A stretch of 64,000 nucleotides of DNA, taken from contig NW_026570241.1 in the NCBI RefSeq assembly GCF_019649055.1, forward strand, positions 1,192,501 through 1,256,500. The letters run 5' to 3'. The position numbers and the translations under genes are program-made. Below the pieces are notes generated by a model, which saw only the letters and a program-made list of their open reading frames with translations, was not told where the DNA came from and searched no databases. Of the stretch, positions 45,758-55,511 are shown in pieces (the stretch's first letter is position 1; each line of letters starts with the position of its first letter). This stretch comes from Paramacrobiotus metropolitanus. Taxonomy: Eukaryota > Tardigrada > Eutardigrada > Parachela > Macrobiotidae.

Positions 45758-46963
45758 TCAAGAAACGCCGACATGGGTTTTTGGGGCATATGGCCAGCCT
45801 CGGCTCGGCCGCGGAGTCTCGTGGAAAACGTCAGAACATGCTCGGCCACCGGAAGGAGCGTATACGTGAAATAGCGAGCAGTGCCACCTGGTCCGTGGCC
45901 AGGTGACCCCTGATTCGTGGCCAGGGGTCGAAGGCACCTGATTCGTGGCCAGGTGATACCCTGATTCGTGGCCAGGGAGTGAGCTGGATCCTGATACGTG
46001 GCCAGGATGTTGCGGCTGCCTTCCGGTGCGGTTCTGTGCGTACCATAGCGAGAGAGCGGCGCGAGTGAGGGGAGCCCCAAACAAGAATGGTACGCGCAGA
46101 CGTTGCGGGCGGATGTAACGCTTAAACGAGGACGATTTCCACCGTCCTCGTTCACATATGGCGTCAGCTGATAGGCCATCGGCGGCTGCCGAAGTGGCGC
46201 CGCCAATTCGAAAAGAATGGGATGAATAGCGGGCGCGGTCCTCCCCATCAGGAAGGGTCGTCTTCAGTGCCCGTGTAAGGTCAATCCGCGTGAGGAAGCG
46301 GCCGCTGCTATGGATAAAAAATGGCAAATCAGAAGGCTGTCGATTCTGACGCTGCTGGGCATAGGTGACACAGGCGTTGTAGATGATTGGAGCTTCGCTA
46401 GCTGTCAAAGACAGCGTAGCTCCCTTCCTGTGCTGGTCTGTTTTAGACTGCTTGATGGAAAGCTGCAGCATAGAGTCGTTCCATCGCACGTCCTGGAGCA
46501 GGAGGGTGGCAGACATCTCAAACGTTGTCGGTGATGGCGATGTCAGTTCCGACACTCGCAGCAGGAAATGATGAGCCATCGTAAAAGCGGCCCAAATCAT
46601 CTGTTGGTCGTATTGTGTGGGGAAGGTTAGATGTAATCGGCTTGGAAGGCGTCCCAGTAACTGAGAAGTGACCGGAAGTCGTTGATCCGGTTGCGTTCCA
46701 GTCAGTCGGCGGGCGCCTGCCACAATCTGCTTCAGTCTGGGGTTGGCTGTCGGATCGGCCAATTTCTGCGATATGTGACGTCTGGCGACAGCGGCTACAT
46801 ACACATTTATAGTTGACGATGACGACTTCCGGTTGAACAAGTATGCCACATAATCTTCGACAGTTTCCGGAGTGGCGGGCCATGGTTGTTTCACTACTGA
46901 TCTGCAAAACTGCTCGAAACTTCGCTCTCCATTTGCGTAAACTCTTCGGGTAGAAGTAGCCAC
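45758..46963 (-). CDS. Tyrosine recombinase of the DIRS-group element
   Basis: An open frame of about 400 codons without an ATG at its head (it opens at GTG) overlaps the end of the RT frame by 70 nt, so it is probably expressed by frameshift or internal start. After a core-binding region (FEQFCRSVVKQPWPATPETV), the catalytic set is present: arginine in LLRVSELT, histidine and arginine in HSFRIGGATSAAADG, then GRWKSSSFKRYIRP with the nucleophilic tyrosine. The enzyme would integrate the circular cDNA. About 110 codons beyond the tyrosine are low-complexity and overlie the hairpin array at 45885-46008, where all frames tend to be open. Confidence 0.9.
   Translation of the reverse strand: MATSTRRVYANGERSFEQFCRSVVKQPWPATPETVEDYVAYLFNRKSSSSTINVYVAAVARRHISQKLADPTANPRLKQIVAGARRLTGTQPDQRLPVTSQLLGRLPSRLHLTFPTQYDQQMIWAAFTMAHHFLLRVSELTSPSPTTFEMSATLLLQDVRWNDSMLQLSIKQSKTDQHRKGATLSLTASEAPIIYNACVTYAQQRQNRQPSDLPFFIHSSGRFLTRIDLTRALKTTLPDGEDRARYSSHSFRIGGATSAAADGLSADAICERGRWKSSSFKRYIRPQRLRVPFLFGAPLTRAALSLWYAQNRTGRQPQHPGHVSGSSSLPGHESGYHLATNQVPSTPGHESGVTWPRTRWHCSLFHVYAPSGGRACSDVFHETPRPSRGWPYAPKTHVGVS
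45885..46008. repeat. Array of five hairpins with a constant loop and varying stems
   Basis: Five units lie at 45885-45905, 45907-45927, 45935-45955, 45959-45977 and 45988-46008. Each has the form stem-CCTG, loop ATTCGTGG or one-base variants, then CCAGG-stem. Outer pairs differ but stay complementary: CACCTG/CAGGTG, CCCCTG/CAGGGG, CCCTG/CAGGG and ATCCTG/CAGGAT; the first has a 7-bp stem CACCTGG/CCAGGTG. They are 22-29 bp apart. They sit in the 3' third of the recombinase frame, toward the element's right end. Confidence 0.85.
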
Positions 46964-48861
46964 TCCGGCGGCGAAAAGGGCGCCGGCGTCGAGGTTGTTA
47001 TGGCAGGCTCCTTTCCGGTGAGGAATGGTTTCAGCCGTGTAAGCAGATCCGGTACCGACATACCGTCGGCGTTCGCTGAAGGATGGAGCTGACGAAAACG
47101 TTGCAACTGGAATCGAGACAATGCATCAGCAATGCTATTATCAACGCCAGCGATGTGCGTAATTCTGATAATAAAATTAAACCGCGCCGTAACAAAGTGA
47201 ATTCTGCGTATGAGCTCCATCACTGCTGGGTTCCTACAACTGCCAGATGACCATGTATGAGCTGTCGCTGTATTATCGCAATGAAAAAGCACTCGTTTTC
47301 CGTACAGCTGTTCATTCCAGATAACGCACGCTACATAGATTGGGTACATTTCCAGAAACGTTATCGGTGGGTTTACTTTTAACAGCCAACCCGGCCACGC
47401 GCCCTGGAACCACTCATTACCCAGCGTGCCTCCAAAACCTATCGCGCCTGCCGCGTCAGTGTACAGATGAAATACGCTCGCCGGTAACCATTCTGGTTGT
47501 ACAAAGCCGGCCGTCCCGTTCCATGCCGGTAAGAACTCTCTCCACCACGCAACATCACGACGGAATCCGTCCGTCAGTGTAATTCTGTGATACAGCCGAT
47601 TCACCTTGCAGCTCAGCTGGATCATGCGTCTCAGAAATATTCGACTGGCCGGTATACATTTCGTCACAAATGACAGCTTACCAATTAAGCTCAAGAGTTC
47701 CCGTTTTGTGCATTGCGTACTTGTGGAAAAGCTTTCGAGTAACTCTGTTAATTCTGTTAAACGAGCGGCCGATACAGATAAGGTAAAGGTTTCACTGTTG
47801 ATCTCTATACCGAGAAATTCAATTACCGTAGCCGGACCCACCAACTTTTTCTCATTGATCGGAACACCCAAATACTTACACACTGACTGAACCTGCATTA
47901 CTAACCGCCCACATGCCGAACTTGCTGCTTTATCGCACATGAAAAAATCGTCCAAAAAATGTAGAAACGTATCACTTCCGGTACACTTTTTGAATATCCA
48001 CTCGAGCATGCGGGCAAAGGTGTCGAACAAATACGGGCCTGAACGTAAACCGAACGGGACTACTACATCGTGGTAAAACTGCCCTTCCCATTCGTATCCC
48101 AGCAAATGCCAATCGCTCTGCCTGACTGGTAAATTACGAAATGCGTTCTCAATGTCTACTTTTGCCATTAACGATCCCCGCCCATGGAACATCACCATTT
48201 TAACTGCATCATCTACGCCTACGTAAGTTAGCGAATACTTATCTTTTGGAATAAAATCATTCACGCTCAGTCCGAATGGTTGCGACAAATCCATAATCAC
48301 TCGATGGCCTGACGGTCGCTTTGGGCGCAGCCCAAGTGGATTCACAACAAAATTCGGATGTGGCTGCACTTTAAAAGGACCCCTTGCGTGATCGGCTTGC
48401 ACCTCCTTTATGATCATTGCGGTGATGACCTGTGGATCATGGAGTGCCGAACGTGCGTTTGCGGTAAACCGGCGTACTTGTGGGCCGTTATATCCGATTG
48501 CAAAGCCAAACCTGAAACCCTGCAATAGAAAACACACAGCCTCACGGTCATCATGCTCTACCAGTAATTCAGCGAGTCTCTCGTCGAAAACGGGCGTCGC
48601 CACCTCCGGCCTTGGCGTTAGTACTACTGGCAGGCTTATGCTGCGTTGAATCGTGCTCGTGGACGGTGTGGTCGGCCGCCCTGCATGTTCCACACAAGTG
48701 CTTGAAGCGGCAGTTCGAACCGTTGGTGCATCGCCCGTTGTTCCAGTTCCTGCACAAGTCTGGCGGGATGTGTCGAAAGGGCCGATCCCCCTTGGCGTCT
48801 TTCTGTCCGTGTGCAGTGACCTGGAGCTTTTTCGGGCAGTCCTGATCCGTATGGTCCGCAA
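46894..48861 (-). CDS. Reverse transcriptase-RNase H of the DIRS-group element
   Basis: A 655-codon frame overlaps gag by 293 nt and opens at TTG with no early ATG, so it is probably made by frameshifting from gag. RT motifs: VVNPLGLRPKRPSGHRVIMD, MAKVDIENAFRNLPV (first catalytic Asp), VPFGLRSGPYLF, and HFLDDFFM as the catalytic box. RNase H follows with FHLYTDAAGAIGFGG, FLEMYPIYVA, LFHCDNTATAHTWSSG and IADALSRF, giving the D-E-D-D set. The IADALSRF ending is typical of DIRS/Ngaro polyproteins. No methyltransferase or integrase follows. The frame is uninterrupted. Confidence 0.92.
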   Translation of the reverse strand: MRTIRIRTARKSSRSLHTDRKTPRGIGPFDTSRQTCAGTGTTGDAPTVRTAASSTCVEHAGRPTTPSTSTIQRSISLPVVLTPRPEVATPVFDERLAELLVEHDDREAVCFLLQGFRFGFAIGYNGPQVRRFTANARSALHDPQVITAMIIKEVQADHARGPFKVQPHPNFVVNPLGLRPKRPSGHRVIMDLSQPFGLSVNDFIPKDKYSLTYVGVDDAVKMVMFHGRGSLMAKVDIENAFRNLPVRQSDWHLLGYEWEGQFYHDVVVPFGLRSGPYLFDTFARMLEWIFKKCTGSDTFLHFLDDFFMCDKAASSACGRLVMQVQSVCKYLGVPINEKKLVGPATVIEFLGIEINSETFTLSVSAARLTELTELLESFSTSTQCTKRELLSLIGKLSFVTKCIPASRIFLRRMIQLSCKVNRLYHRITLTDGFRRDVAWWREFLPAWNGTAGFVQPEWLPASVFHLYTDAAGAIGFGGTLGNEWFQGAWPGWLLKVNPPITFLEMYPIYVACVIWNEQLYGKRVLFHCDNTATAHTWSSGSCRNPAVMELIRRIHFVTARFNFIIRITHIAGVDNSIADALSRFQLQRFRQLHPSANADGMSVPDLLTRLKPFLTGKEPAITTSTPAPFSPPEWLLLPEEFTQMESEVSSSFADQ

Positions 48862-49729
48862 TGCTGCAGTCGCGACATAATGGCAGATGAGCGCGAAGCG
48901 GATGCCGGGCTATACAGCGGTCCAGCAAGTTTCGATCCAGCAGGTTCCACTGATCATGGTTAGTGACATCACGGATGCGGCAGGCACGAAAAGTCTTATC
49001 ATACTCCAACCACACTGGCGGCAGGTAGACACCTGCCATTTCAGTCATAATCGTATGGTAAGAATCGAGCGGTTGCTGAAGAGCGGGATAGTAATAACTG
49101 CGCACACGGCGAAACACAATAAATGCCTCGTTCCACAGAGTGAATGAAGTAATCGTAATCTTCTTCGGCTTTGAATCAGAAAGAATAAAGTTTCCATCCC
49201 TAATCTCGAATTTAGCTTCCCCCTGAATAGGCGACATGATGGTATTTGCTCTAAGCAGTTTATCTAAGTCAACGTTCACCGTAAGATCGTACAGTTCTTC
49301 AAGACATTTCTCACTGACAATTGGGAACCCAGCCGGCAACGGTGGCGGTTTCTTACTGTTACTCGCTCCGGTGCTGGTAGGTGGCGTCGCCTGGGCCTCG
49401 TTGACCTTCTGAGTGAGTTGGGCCAGCTGATTCTGCTGATTCATCATGAGCTGAAGCAGCATAGTCGTTTCCGTCGGTGGTGGCTGTGGAGGCTGTGGTG
49501 GTGGTGCCTCCGATGTCGACAAGATAGGGAGGACGTCCGCATCCTTCTGCGCTAACAACGACTGCAAATGCTGCCTTGCCATGGCAATCTGCGAGTCCAG
49601 ATCTCCCGTGCTTCCACCAGTTGCCGTCGGACGGGTAACAGGGTTCGCGCGCGCACGCGGACGGCCGCGAGCTGGCCGTGTCGCAGGCGGTCCCGGCGCA
49701 TTGGATCTTCTACCTCGCCGTCCAGTCAT
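48569..49729 (-). CDS. Gag-like protein of the DIRS-group element
   Basis: From ATG at 49729 the frame encodes 386 residues. It has a basic RG/RP-rich start (GRRGRRSNAPGPP, RGRPRARANP), then a glutamine- and proline-rich linker, then a folded middle. Near the C-terminus is the CCCH-type zinc finger CRNWNNGRCTNGSNCRFKH followed by CGTCRAADH, the form seen in gag proteins of DIRS and Ngaro elements, where it should bind the element's RNA. An earlier cysteine set, LPLCRDCSIADHTDQDC, may be a second finger. The end overlaps the RT frame. Confidence 0.85.
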   Translation of the reverse strand: MTGRRGRRSNAPGPPATRPARGRPRARANPVTRPTATGGSTGDLDSQIAMARQHLQSLLAQKDADVLPILSTSEAPPPQPPQPPPTETTMLLQLMMNQQNQLAQLTQKVNEAQATPPTSTGASNSKKPPPLPAGFPIVSEKCLEELYDLTVNVDLDKLLRANTIMSPIQGEAKFEIRDGNFILSDSKPKKITITSFTLWNEAFIVFRRVRSYYYPALQQPLDSYHTIMTEMAGVYLPPVWLEYDKTFRACRIRDVTNHDQWNLLDRNLLDRCIARHPLRAHLPLCRDCSIADHTDQDCPKKLQVTAHGQKDAKGDRPFRHIPPDLCRNWNNGRCTNGSNCRFKHLCGTCRAADHTVHEHDSTQHKPASSTNAKAGGGDARFRRETR

Positions 49730-50407
49730 GCTTAATGTGAAAACACAATGCTGACAACAAACAAACTAACAGGAAATTGCAAACGTTAACTTTCAATGAT
49801 CAACATCCAATTCTGACACACACGAAAAGTGAGGATAACAGGCAAAAAACTCGCACATGCCGAAAAACACCAATGCGATAAATACAACTAGGCCAGCATG
49901 AGATAGAACTGACGGTTAGGTAGTCCGTAGGCAAAAAGGCAGTTTGCACACCGTCCGCAAACAGGAAAGGCAGGCGATTCGCTGGCACACATGCTGGTGC
50001 TACATTCCAGGAAGGAGGAGAAAATGCATCCGTCGGTTCGCTCAAAGTCCGGCGGCTAATCTTTAATGTCCTGTGCAGAAAGAGAGTAGCTCTTGCCGGC
50101 GTTTCTCTCGCATCGTTAAAACAAGTTAGCGATTAAACGCTAACTTCAATTAACGTGTGAAAGACGTTGTCTGTGGGTGAAATTCGTCACCACGTCCGTG
50201 TACATGTACTGCTGAAGAGTTTTATCGTGTTGCATGTACAATACACTGTACAACATACAACGGTACGTCAAGCACCAGACCCACCTAAGCATATTAGCGA
50301 AAGCAGCAGGAAGAATGTCCGGGATATTGATGGGAATCGTGCAGTTCTCCGGTACACTTCCAAAGAACATCGCCCGGAACACTGCACTGCGGACACTCAT
50401 GATCAAC

Positions 50408-51821
50408 CTGCATAAAGTCACTGGTCAAATTAATCATGGAAGGACTAGACTAAACAGTTTGGTAAAACCGTAGATTTTCGATGGTAAGGTGTCAGAGACT
50501 CAAAACATCGTGTCCGTCGTCGGTGTCGGTATCTTGACGTATCTCACCTGTGAGCTGGAAAGATCTCCGTTGCGCCAAAATCACGTCACGTTCTCGGAGT
50601 TTGAGGATTGCGTTGGTGCTTCAGACATGACAGCGATTGGTGCAGGAGAAGAAGGCTAGAAAGCCTGGCTACTCCATTCGCAAGTATCTCGTACTCGTGG
50701 CATTATCAACCTTGACTTCAACACGCAACAAGAAGAGTTTTTCGCTATTCGGACGTGCATTAATGATGTCTGACTTATATAATGGACGATCTTATGCAAA
50801 AGCGGAAAACAAACAGAGTGGCGCAGAATATTTATGTGGTAAACATCAAGAAAACTTGAAAACCTACATATATTTTACTCTTATTTAGTCCCGTTCTTCA
50901 ATATGGCATTAAATGCACACGAGCGGCTGTCTTCATAACCGGTTACTTAGTCTACTGCACAATACAAAGTACAGATTCAAGCTTTGAATCCGGTACCGGT
51001 ACAGAATCAAGCTTTAATTTCGAAAAACCGAATTTTTTAGCATGATGCACATTATGCCATACAACGCAACCAAATCGTTGTATCGTCGTTGTCTTGTTCC
51101 GAATTTGCACGGTGGCGTCTTCGTTTCCGTTGTTTGTTTGGTGATTGGTTCAGGCAGAAAACGTCACCCGATTGCTTGAAGTCGACATTTTCGCCATACG
51201 AGCTGCTCGATTTCGATCACGTGGCTGGAAACCCTTTTGGAAACTCTCTTTCAGTGTGTTGCGGTAGTCTTCGTTCACGGCAAAGAAGAACACCTAAAAA
51301 TTTTAAACTCAATGTCACTGATCACAAATTACTTAAACGCTAGAAAGTAGAAACTAAGTAACACCGGCAAGCGCATTATTTATTCTCAGTAACAGCGTAA
51401 AACCCTGGACAAACTGGACCGTATCCGTTAAACCGCAACCATCATCTAAAAATACCGAGATTGAGAAAACAGGCCAGTTCAAATGAACACCCACGTACGG
51501 CTGGTGGGATACTTCGTGCCGTGTTGGCAATGCAAAATGCAGTGAACCATGGACAGAAGGTCGAGTTTGGCCATATTAATCTAGCTCTACAGAAGGATAT
51601 TCAGCCAAGTGTGCTCAGGTTTTGAAAAAAAATCTTCTTTGGTCGCCGCAAAAACTTTAATTGCATTTAACAATTTTTATTAAACGTTTATGGCTACATT
51701 CTTCTGAAAAGTCGGTTTATAAAAAATTTCTTATAAGCTGAATATTCTGGCTGAATAACCTCTCTACCTATTAATTTTTTTATTTATTGTCAACGTTCGG
51801 GTTCCACTTACTGCGGTTGCC
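50408..51821. other. Upstream region of the BTB-BACK-MATH gene, first exons unresolved
   Basis: The BTB domain needs an N-terminal exon above 50407. A minus-strand ATG at about 50629 (MSEAPTQSSN) leads to a donor at about 50545, but its frame hits TGA and the phases do not fit, so I do not call it. Nothing else is recognised. Confidence 0.35.
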
Positions 51822-52673
51822 GAATAGCCGAGAATCTGGGTAATCCGAGTGTACAGCATAACAGGCACAGTTTTCAGCTACGATCCACTATAGACCATAA
51901 CCAGCATGGACGGCGGTAGAACACACACCCAATACCATACAAACGCAAAGTACAACGCTTTTGTTAGCACCAAACGCTTCCGCAGCGGACTGGTCAGTTC
52001 GCGCTCAGCATGCACCACCGAACCGCATAACTGCCGGATCCGATACGCCAGAAATAGTATCGTGTAACAGGAGCCCTGTACCGCCAGCGGAATATACGTG
52101 CCCAACACCGCAATCACCCGTAACGTCACCCCGCCATCTCCTATCCACCCGCAGGCGCCGGACGACAGTCGCCCATAAATTACACCGGGAATCAGAAAGG
52201 TCGTCACGATATTATCCGCCAAAGGGACGGTCCAAGTGACCAGCAGGGCGCCTGCCGAAAATCGAAAGGAGGCGATTTTCTTGTAAAATTGCGGGAAAAC
52301 AATGGCGAAAAAAACGGTTTAAAGATAGCAGAACTCCCGTCCAGTTTTCCGCGTGGTACACCAGAAGGTTGAAGAACCCCGCAGTGCGGCAGTTAATTTC
52401 CAACGGTTCGGACATTTTCATCTGCTTTAGGTATAAAGGAATGCAGGTGACCATGTTGATCAGTAGACAGAAAATCAGTTCGACGGTTAATAAATGGGCG
52501 ATTAACAAACCGGAGCCGGTTTTCAGTTTTCGCAATCGGTACATAACCAATAAAAGCAGTGCAATGGTGACAGCGCCGAATATGCCCAGGCCCACTTGTC
52601 CGACAATCCAGACTGTCAACGCCGTTGGAGAAACGCGGTCATGGTGTGATGACGCATTGGAACTATTTGTCAT
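51822..52673 (-). pseudogene. Orphan rhodopsin-like GPCR with a one-base frameshift
   Basis: From ATG at 52673 come an N-terminus with NSSNAS, TM1 (GQVGLGIFGAVTIALLLLVM), TM2 (LLIAHLLTVELIFCLLI) and TM3 ending LLSLNRFF. There, in a run of seven A on the plus strand (52308-52314), the frame is lost. Shifting by one base gives AIVFPQFYKKIASFRFS, TM4 (GALLVTWTVPL) and the rest to TM5 and TM6 (FAFVWYWVCVLPPSMLVMVY). This aligns with NRVWAIISPVSY of the 1942-2898 receptor. A TAG follows at 51878-51880, but the same frame continues (LKTVPVMLYTRI) to a strong donor GTAAGT at 51821. No TM7 exon is recognised downstream. It is a pseudogene, or a gene with assembly indels. Confidence 0.7.
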
Positions 52674-53767
52674 AACTGCTAATTAAGCTTTTCTGCGTGG
52701 TGTAATTTAATAGAGTTCACCCCCGCAATAGATTGCGCTGTAGAATATGTATCGACCAATACAATTTCCATACGCCGGCAAAAGTCAGCAGACAATCGGT
52801 AAACAGAATCGTGAATGCGCAAACGTGATGACAAACAATAATATTTATCTGTAGTAAAGTGTATTGCTTATTCGGCGATGTCAGCAGCGAAATTTGTTGA
52901 AATACTATAATATTACGAACCATGAACACAGGACTGCAAAAGCCGGTATCAAATTATAAATCCCTGAACTATTAATATCGTACGGAAACCATGGACGTTG
53001 GCAACCTGGAGAAGGTAAATAATTATGGCCTCTTCCCCATCATTTATAGGGCGGTATGGGCCTATAGTACGAGCCTGAGTAATTACTGGATAAAGACTCA
53101 TCAGTGATTTTATTGCATCTCATATCGAAGCTCTGATTACACTGTTATAAGAACAGCAGAACCTTTTCTGGGCTTTCGTTTGTTATCGTTCTTACCTAAA
53201 ATACAAAGACATAATGTTTATAACGAAAAGGATAAGGAAGGGACACCAGATATATAATTTTACATGGATTTCTCACTGTCCCTTGGGAATGCGGGACTCC
53301 ACATTTCATCTAATTTGGAGACTCTACATGCTCACCACTCGCCAGTACACCGCCGGCACTGTACAGCAGCACAGCATCATATGCCACGCCAAGGACCATG
53401 GCCATCAGCAAGCGCTGCATATAATAGCTTATAACACGACGAGTGGCAGTATATTGACATCTATCACAGCTTCCTTTCAAGATACGGGTTACCTTGCACC
53501 CGGACAACTGGGAACGCGATATTTCGACTGAGACTGGGAACGACGGCTGGAAACAAACTCGAATTCGACTCGCGACTTTTCGCCGCGAAAGCATTTCTCC
53601 GCTGGACATCCGGATGGCGTGCACTCCGGTTTGAGGCATATCGCTCTGAGACAATCTGCGTCTGAGACCTTTCGTCACAAGACGTCGAGTTGCGGAGGCA
53701 ACTGTGTAGTGTTTTTGAGATTCGCGCCTTTTCTTTCGTGCTCCGACTCGAGTCTCTCTCCTGAGAG
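52674..53767. other. Intergenic, no gene recognised
   Basis: A minus-strand frame at 53310-53678 and others have no motifs. It separates the broken GPCR from the foldback element. Confidence 0.4.
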
Positions 53768-54195
53768 AATGTCCAAGTTAGGACATTAGTGCCTTACTGG
53801 TTCTAGGGATATGAAACCACCATAAAACCTCCATATAACCGCCATAGAACCACAATGGAACCACGTGCAAAGTCACAAGCCGGCATGCTCCCATACTAGC
53901 CCTCTTCTCTGGCGCCCATAGAACCACATAGAACCTCCATAGAACCACCATAGAACCGTTCTATGGTGGTTGTATGGAGGTTCTATGGTTGTTCTTTGTG
54001 GTTCTATGGGCGCTAGAAAAGGGGGCTAGTATGGTAGCATGTCGGCTTGTGATTCTGCACGTGGTTCCATTGTGGTTCTATGGTGGTTCTATGGGTTCTA
54101 TTGTGGTTCACTGTGGTTCTAGGTGTTCAGTTGCTTATGTCCTAGTCTGTTGGTTTAATCCCCATAGAACCACTTAATGTCCTAACTTGGACATT
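53768..54195. repeat. 428-bp foldback element with 21-bp perfect ends
   Basis: The first 21 bases (AATGTCCAAGTTAGGACATT, then A) and the last 21 are exact reverse complements. Each end is itself a 7-bp inverted repeat, AATGTCC/GGACATT. Inside, long arms made of imperfect copies of CCATAGAACCACNATGGAACC and CATACTAGCCC fold back around a centre near 53958 (GAACCGTTCTATGG). No ORF is credible, and no target duplication is clear in the flanks. Confidence 0.88.
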
Positions 54196-54661
54196 CTATG
54201 CTCGAGTTCGTAACATGCAGCTCAAGACTGTTCGAAATCGACTTCATAGCTGCATGGCTGTGTGCTTATTTTGTTAAACGAAAATGTTTCACATCCGTAC
54301 GTAGCGTAAATCCGGGGTTATACAGTAGTTTTGTCTTATTTGTTAGCACCGTAGTACCCACCAAAACAAAGGATTTGCTGATATTACGTACTGACGTTCG
54401 ACGCATCGCTGGCTGTGGTGGTTACCGGCGAAGTACGGACGCTGTCACGCTGGCCTGATGTTTAGCACTGTGAAAACTGGTGGTGTACGGTTCAATGCAA
54501 CCGCTACGTTTGCTGCTGGTGACGGAATATAGCAGTACAGTAGCGATACATACGTAAAGTGACGGTTTTACTCGTACTTTCTATTATTCGCTGAACCTTC
54601 TCGATCTTTCTCTTTTGTGTTCGGATTTACTTTTGGTTGTTTCTACACGGATGCGCGGTGT

Positions 54662-54700
54662 CTATATAAGTCCGAGAGTTGCAGTACTTTCGATCGTCAG
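54662..54700 (+). promoter_or_regulatory. TATA box and TCAGT initiator
   Basis: CTATATAAG at 54662-54670 is followed by CGTCAGTTCTC with TCAGT at about 54696, roughly 32 bp on, as in arthropod-type TATA promoters. About 300 bp of CT- and GT-rich leader follows with no clear ORF until the candidate gene at 55512. It could equally be the promoter of an unrecognised LTR. Confidence 0.4.
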
Positions 54701-55511
54701 TTCTCTCATTACGAGTTTTGGCAGTTTCGGAGTTTCTAATTAAATATTCGTCGGAGATGCAGTTATCGCTTCGCGTAGATTCGTAGTCTTAGCTATGCCA
54801 AATTGAGATTACTAGCTCATCCTCTGTCGTTGAGTAGGTCGGTAGGATAGATTATTACGGTAATTATTCCTATCGTGCTGATCTCTCCGTCACTGGTCGC
54901 ATGGATATGCCTGAATCAGATTTCTATTTGTATACCGGGTGCCTGTCTACTGCTGTAAATACATATTCTTGTTAATTTCCTGGCTCTTGTTTCGCAGTTT
55001 GATTTGTGGTACTGAATCACGATCATTCTTCGTCTTCAGGAAGGTGCATACATACCCACAAGGATAACTGCTTTTCTTAAACAATTTCATGAGAACTTGA
55101 GGACATAAACAAACATCAAAAAGGCATGCCGAGACGGAATGGTATACAGACTACAGAGTACATACCTATACAATAAAAACGTTATCGAAAACTGTTGGCA
55201 TCCGGCAAAATGATACCACGTGTTCAATTCATCAGAAATTTGGCAAATCTGGAAAAAGACGTTAAACTGTGGAATATTTGTGATAGCAAAGAGTGTTAAT
55301 CGCAACTTAAGGTAAAAGAAATGTGATAGAACTGAATAATTAGCCTTCACAAATCGACTGCAAAGAACGCTATGTACTCGTATTATGTTGTATACAAAAC
55401 CGCCGGGAACAACCACCACCGCAGATCCGTTGTGGCTGCTTCTATCCGGTCGAAATAAGATCGTATGTAGAACTGCGACCGGCCATAAAAACAGTAAAAA
55501 GAAGTCAGGAA

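Larger units (their letters stand above)
45746..50119 (-). mobile_element. DIRS-group tyrosine-recombinase retrotransposon, ORFs intact
   Basis: Three overlapping long frames run on the minus strand: gag (49729-48569), RT/RNase H (48861-46894) and tyrosine recombinase (46963-45758). The ends are short inverted repeats: plus-strand 50095-50119 (CCGGCGTTTCTCTCGCATCG, then TTAA) against 45747-45771 (TTAACGATGTATTCAAGAAA, then CGCCG). A hairpin GTTAGCG-N6-CGCTAAC lies just outside at 50125-50144. No methyltransferase domain is seen, so classical DIRS1 is less likely than a Ngaro-like or other gag-RT-YR member. DIRS elements insert through their recombinase and make no target-site duplication; both edges here fall in GTTAA. 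All three frames lack stops, suggesting a recent insertion. Confidence 0.88.
44242..50407 (-). pseudogene. BTB-BACK-MATH-like gene split by a retrotransposon
   Basis: Exons 50407-50281 and 50208-~50145 give a BTB core (LIMSVRSAVFRAMFFGSVPE, LPAAFANMLRW, YMYTDVVTNF). After the mobile element, 45745-45632, 45553-45385, 45301-45197 and 45095-45001 give the rest of BTB and BACK (KCADKYDLPLLAAMCTDFVM, CLCLIDESTKTVL, LQRDTLTANEDTI, LPFHTEPRQ). Then 44699-44422 and 44340-44242 give a MATH-like domain (ANLSFYLRCSGC, NRYWGCSEY, ELLDPAKGYVNPADFSLRLE). Introns of 72-305 nt keep phase throughout. Two lesions stand out: the DIRS element between YTDVV...HVN and KCADKYDL, where BTB proteins need only about 15 residues, and an in-frame TGA at 44536-44538. 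Relatives are cullin-3 adaptors. The order BTB-BACK-MATH is the reverse of SPOP. The first exon is not resolved. Confidence 0.65.

Noticed and set aside
45885-46008. Resemblance to a CRISPR array (short repeats, regular spacing)
   Set aside because: The units are hairpins only 22-29 bp apart inside a eukaryotic retrotransposon, without spacers of constant size or cas genes.
48410-48880. Plus-strand ORFs inside the DIRS-group element
   Set aside because: Antisense shadows of RT and gag; no motifs.
52308-52314. Programmed frameshifting in the GPCR
   Set aside because: A bare homopolymer without a slippery heptamer context or downstream structure, in a family not known to use recoding, plus a second stop later; error or decay is simpler.
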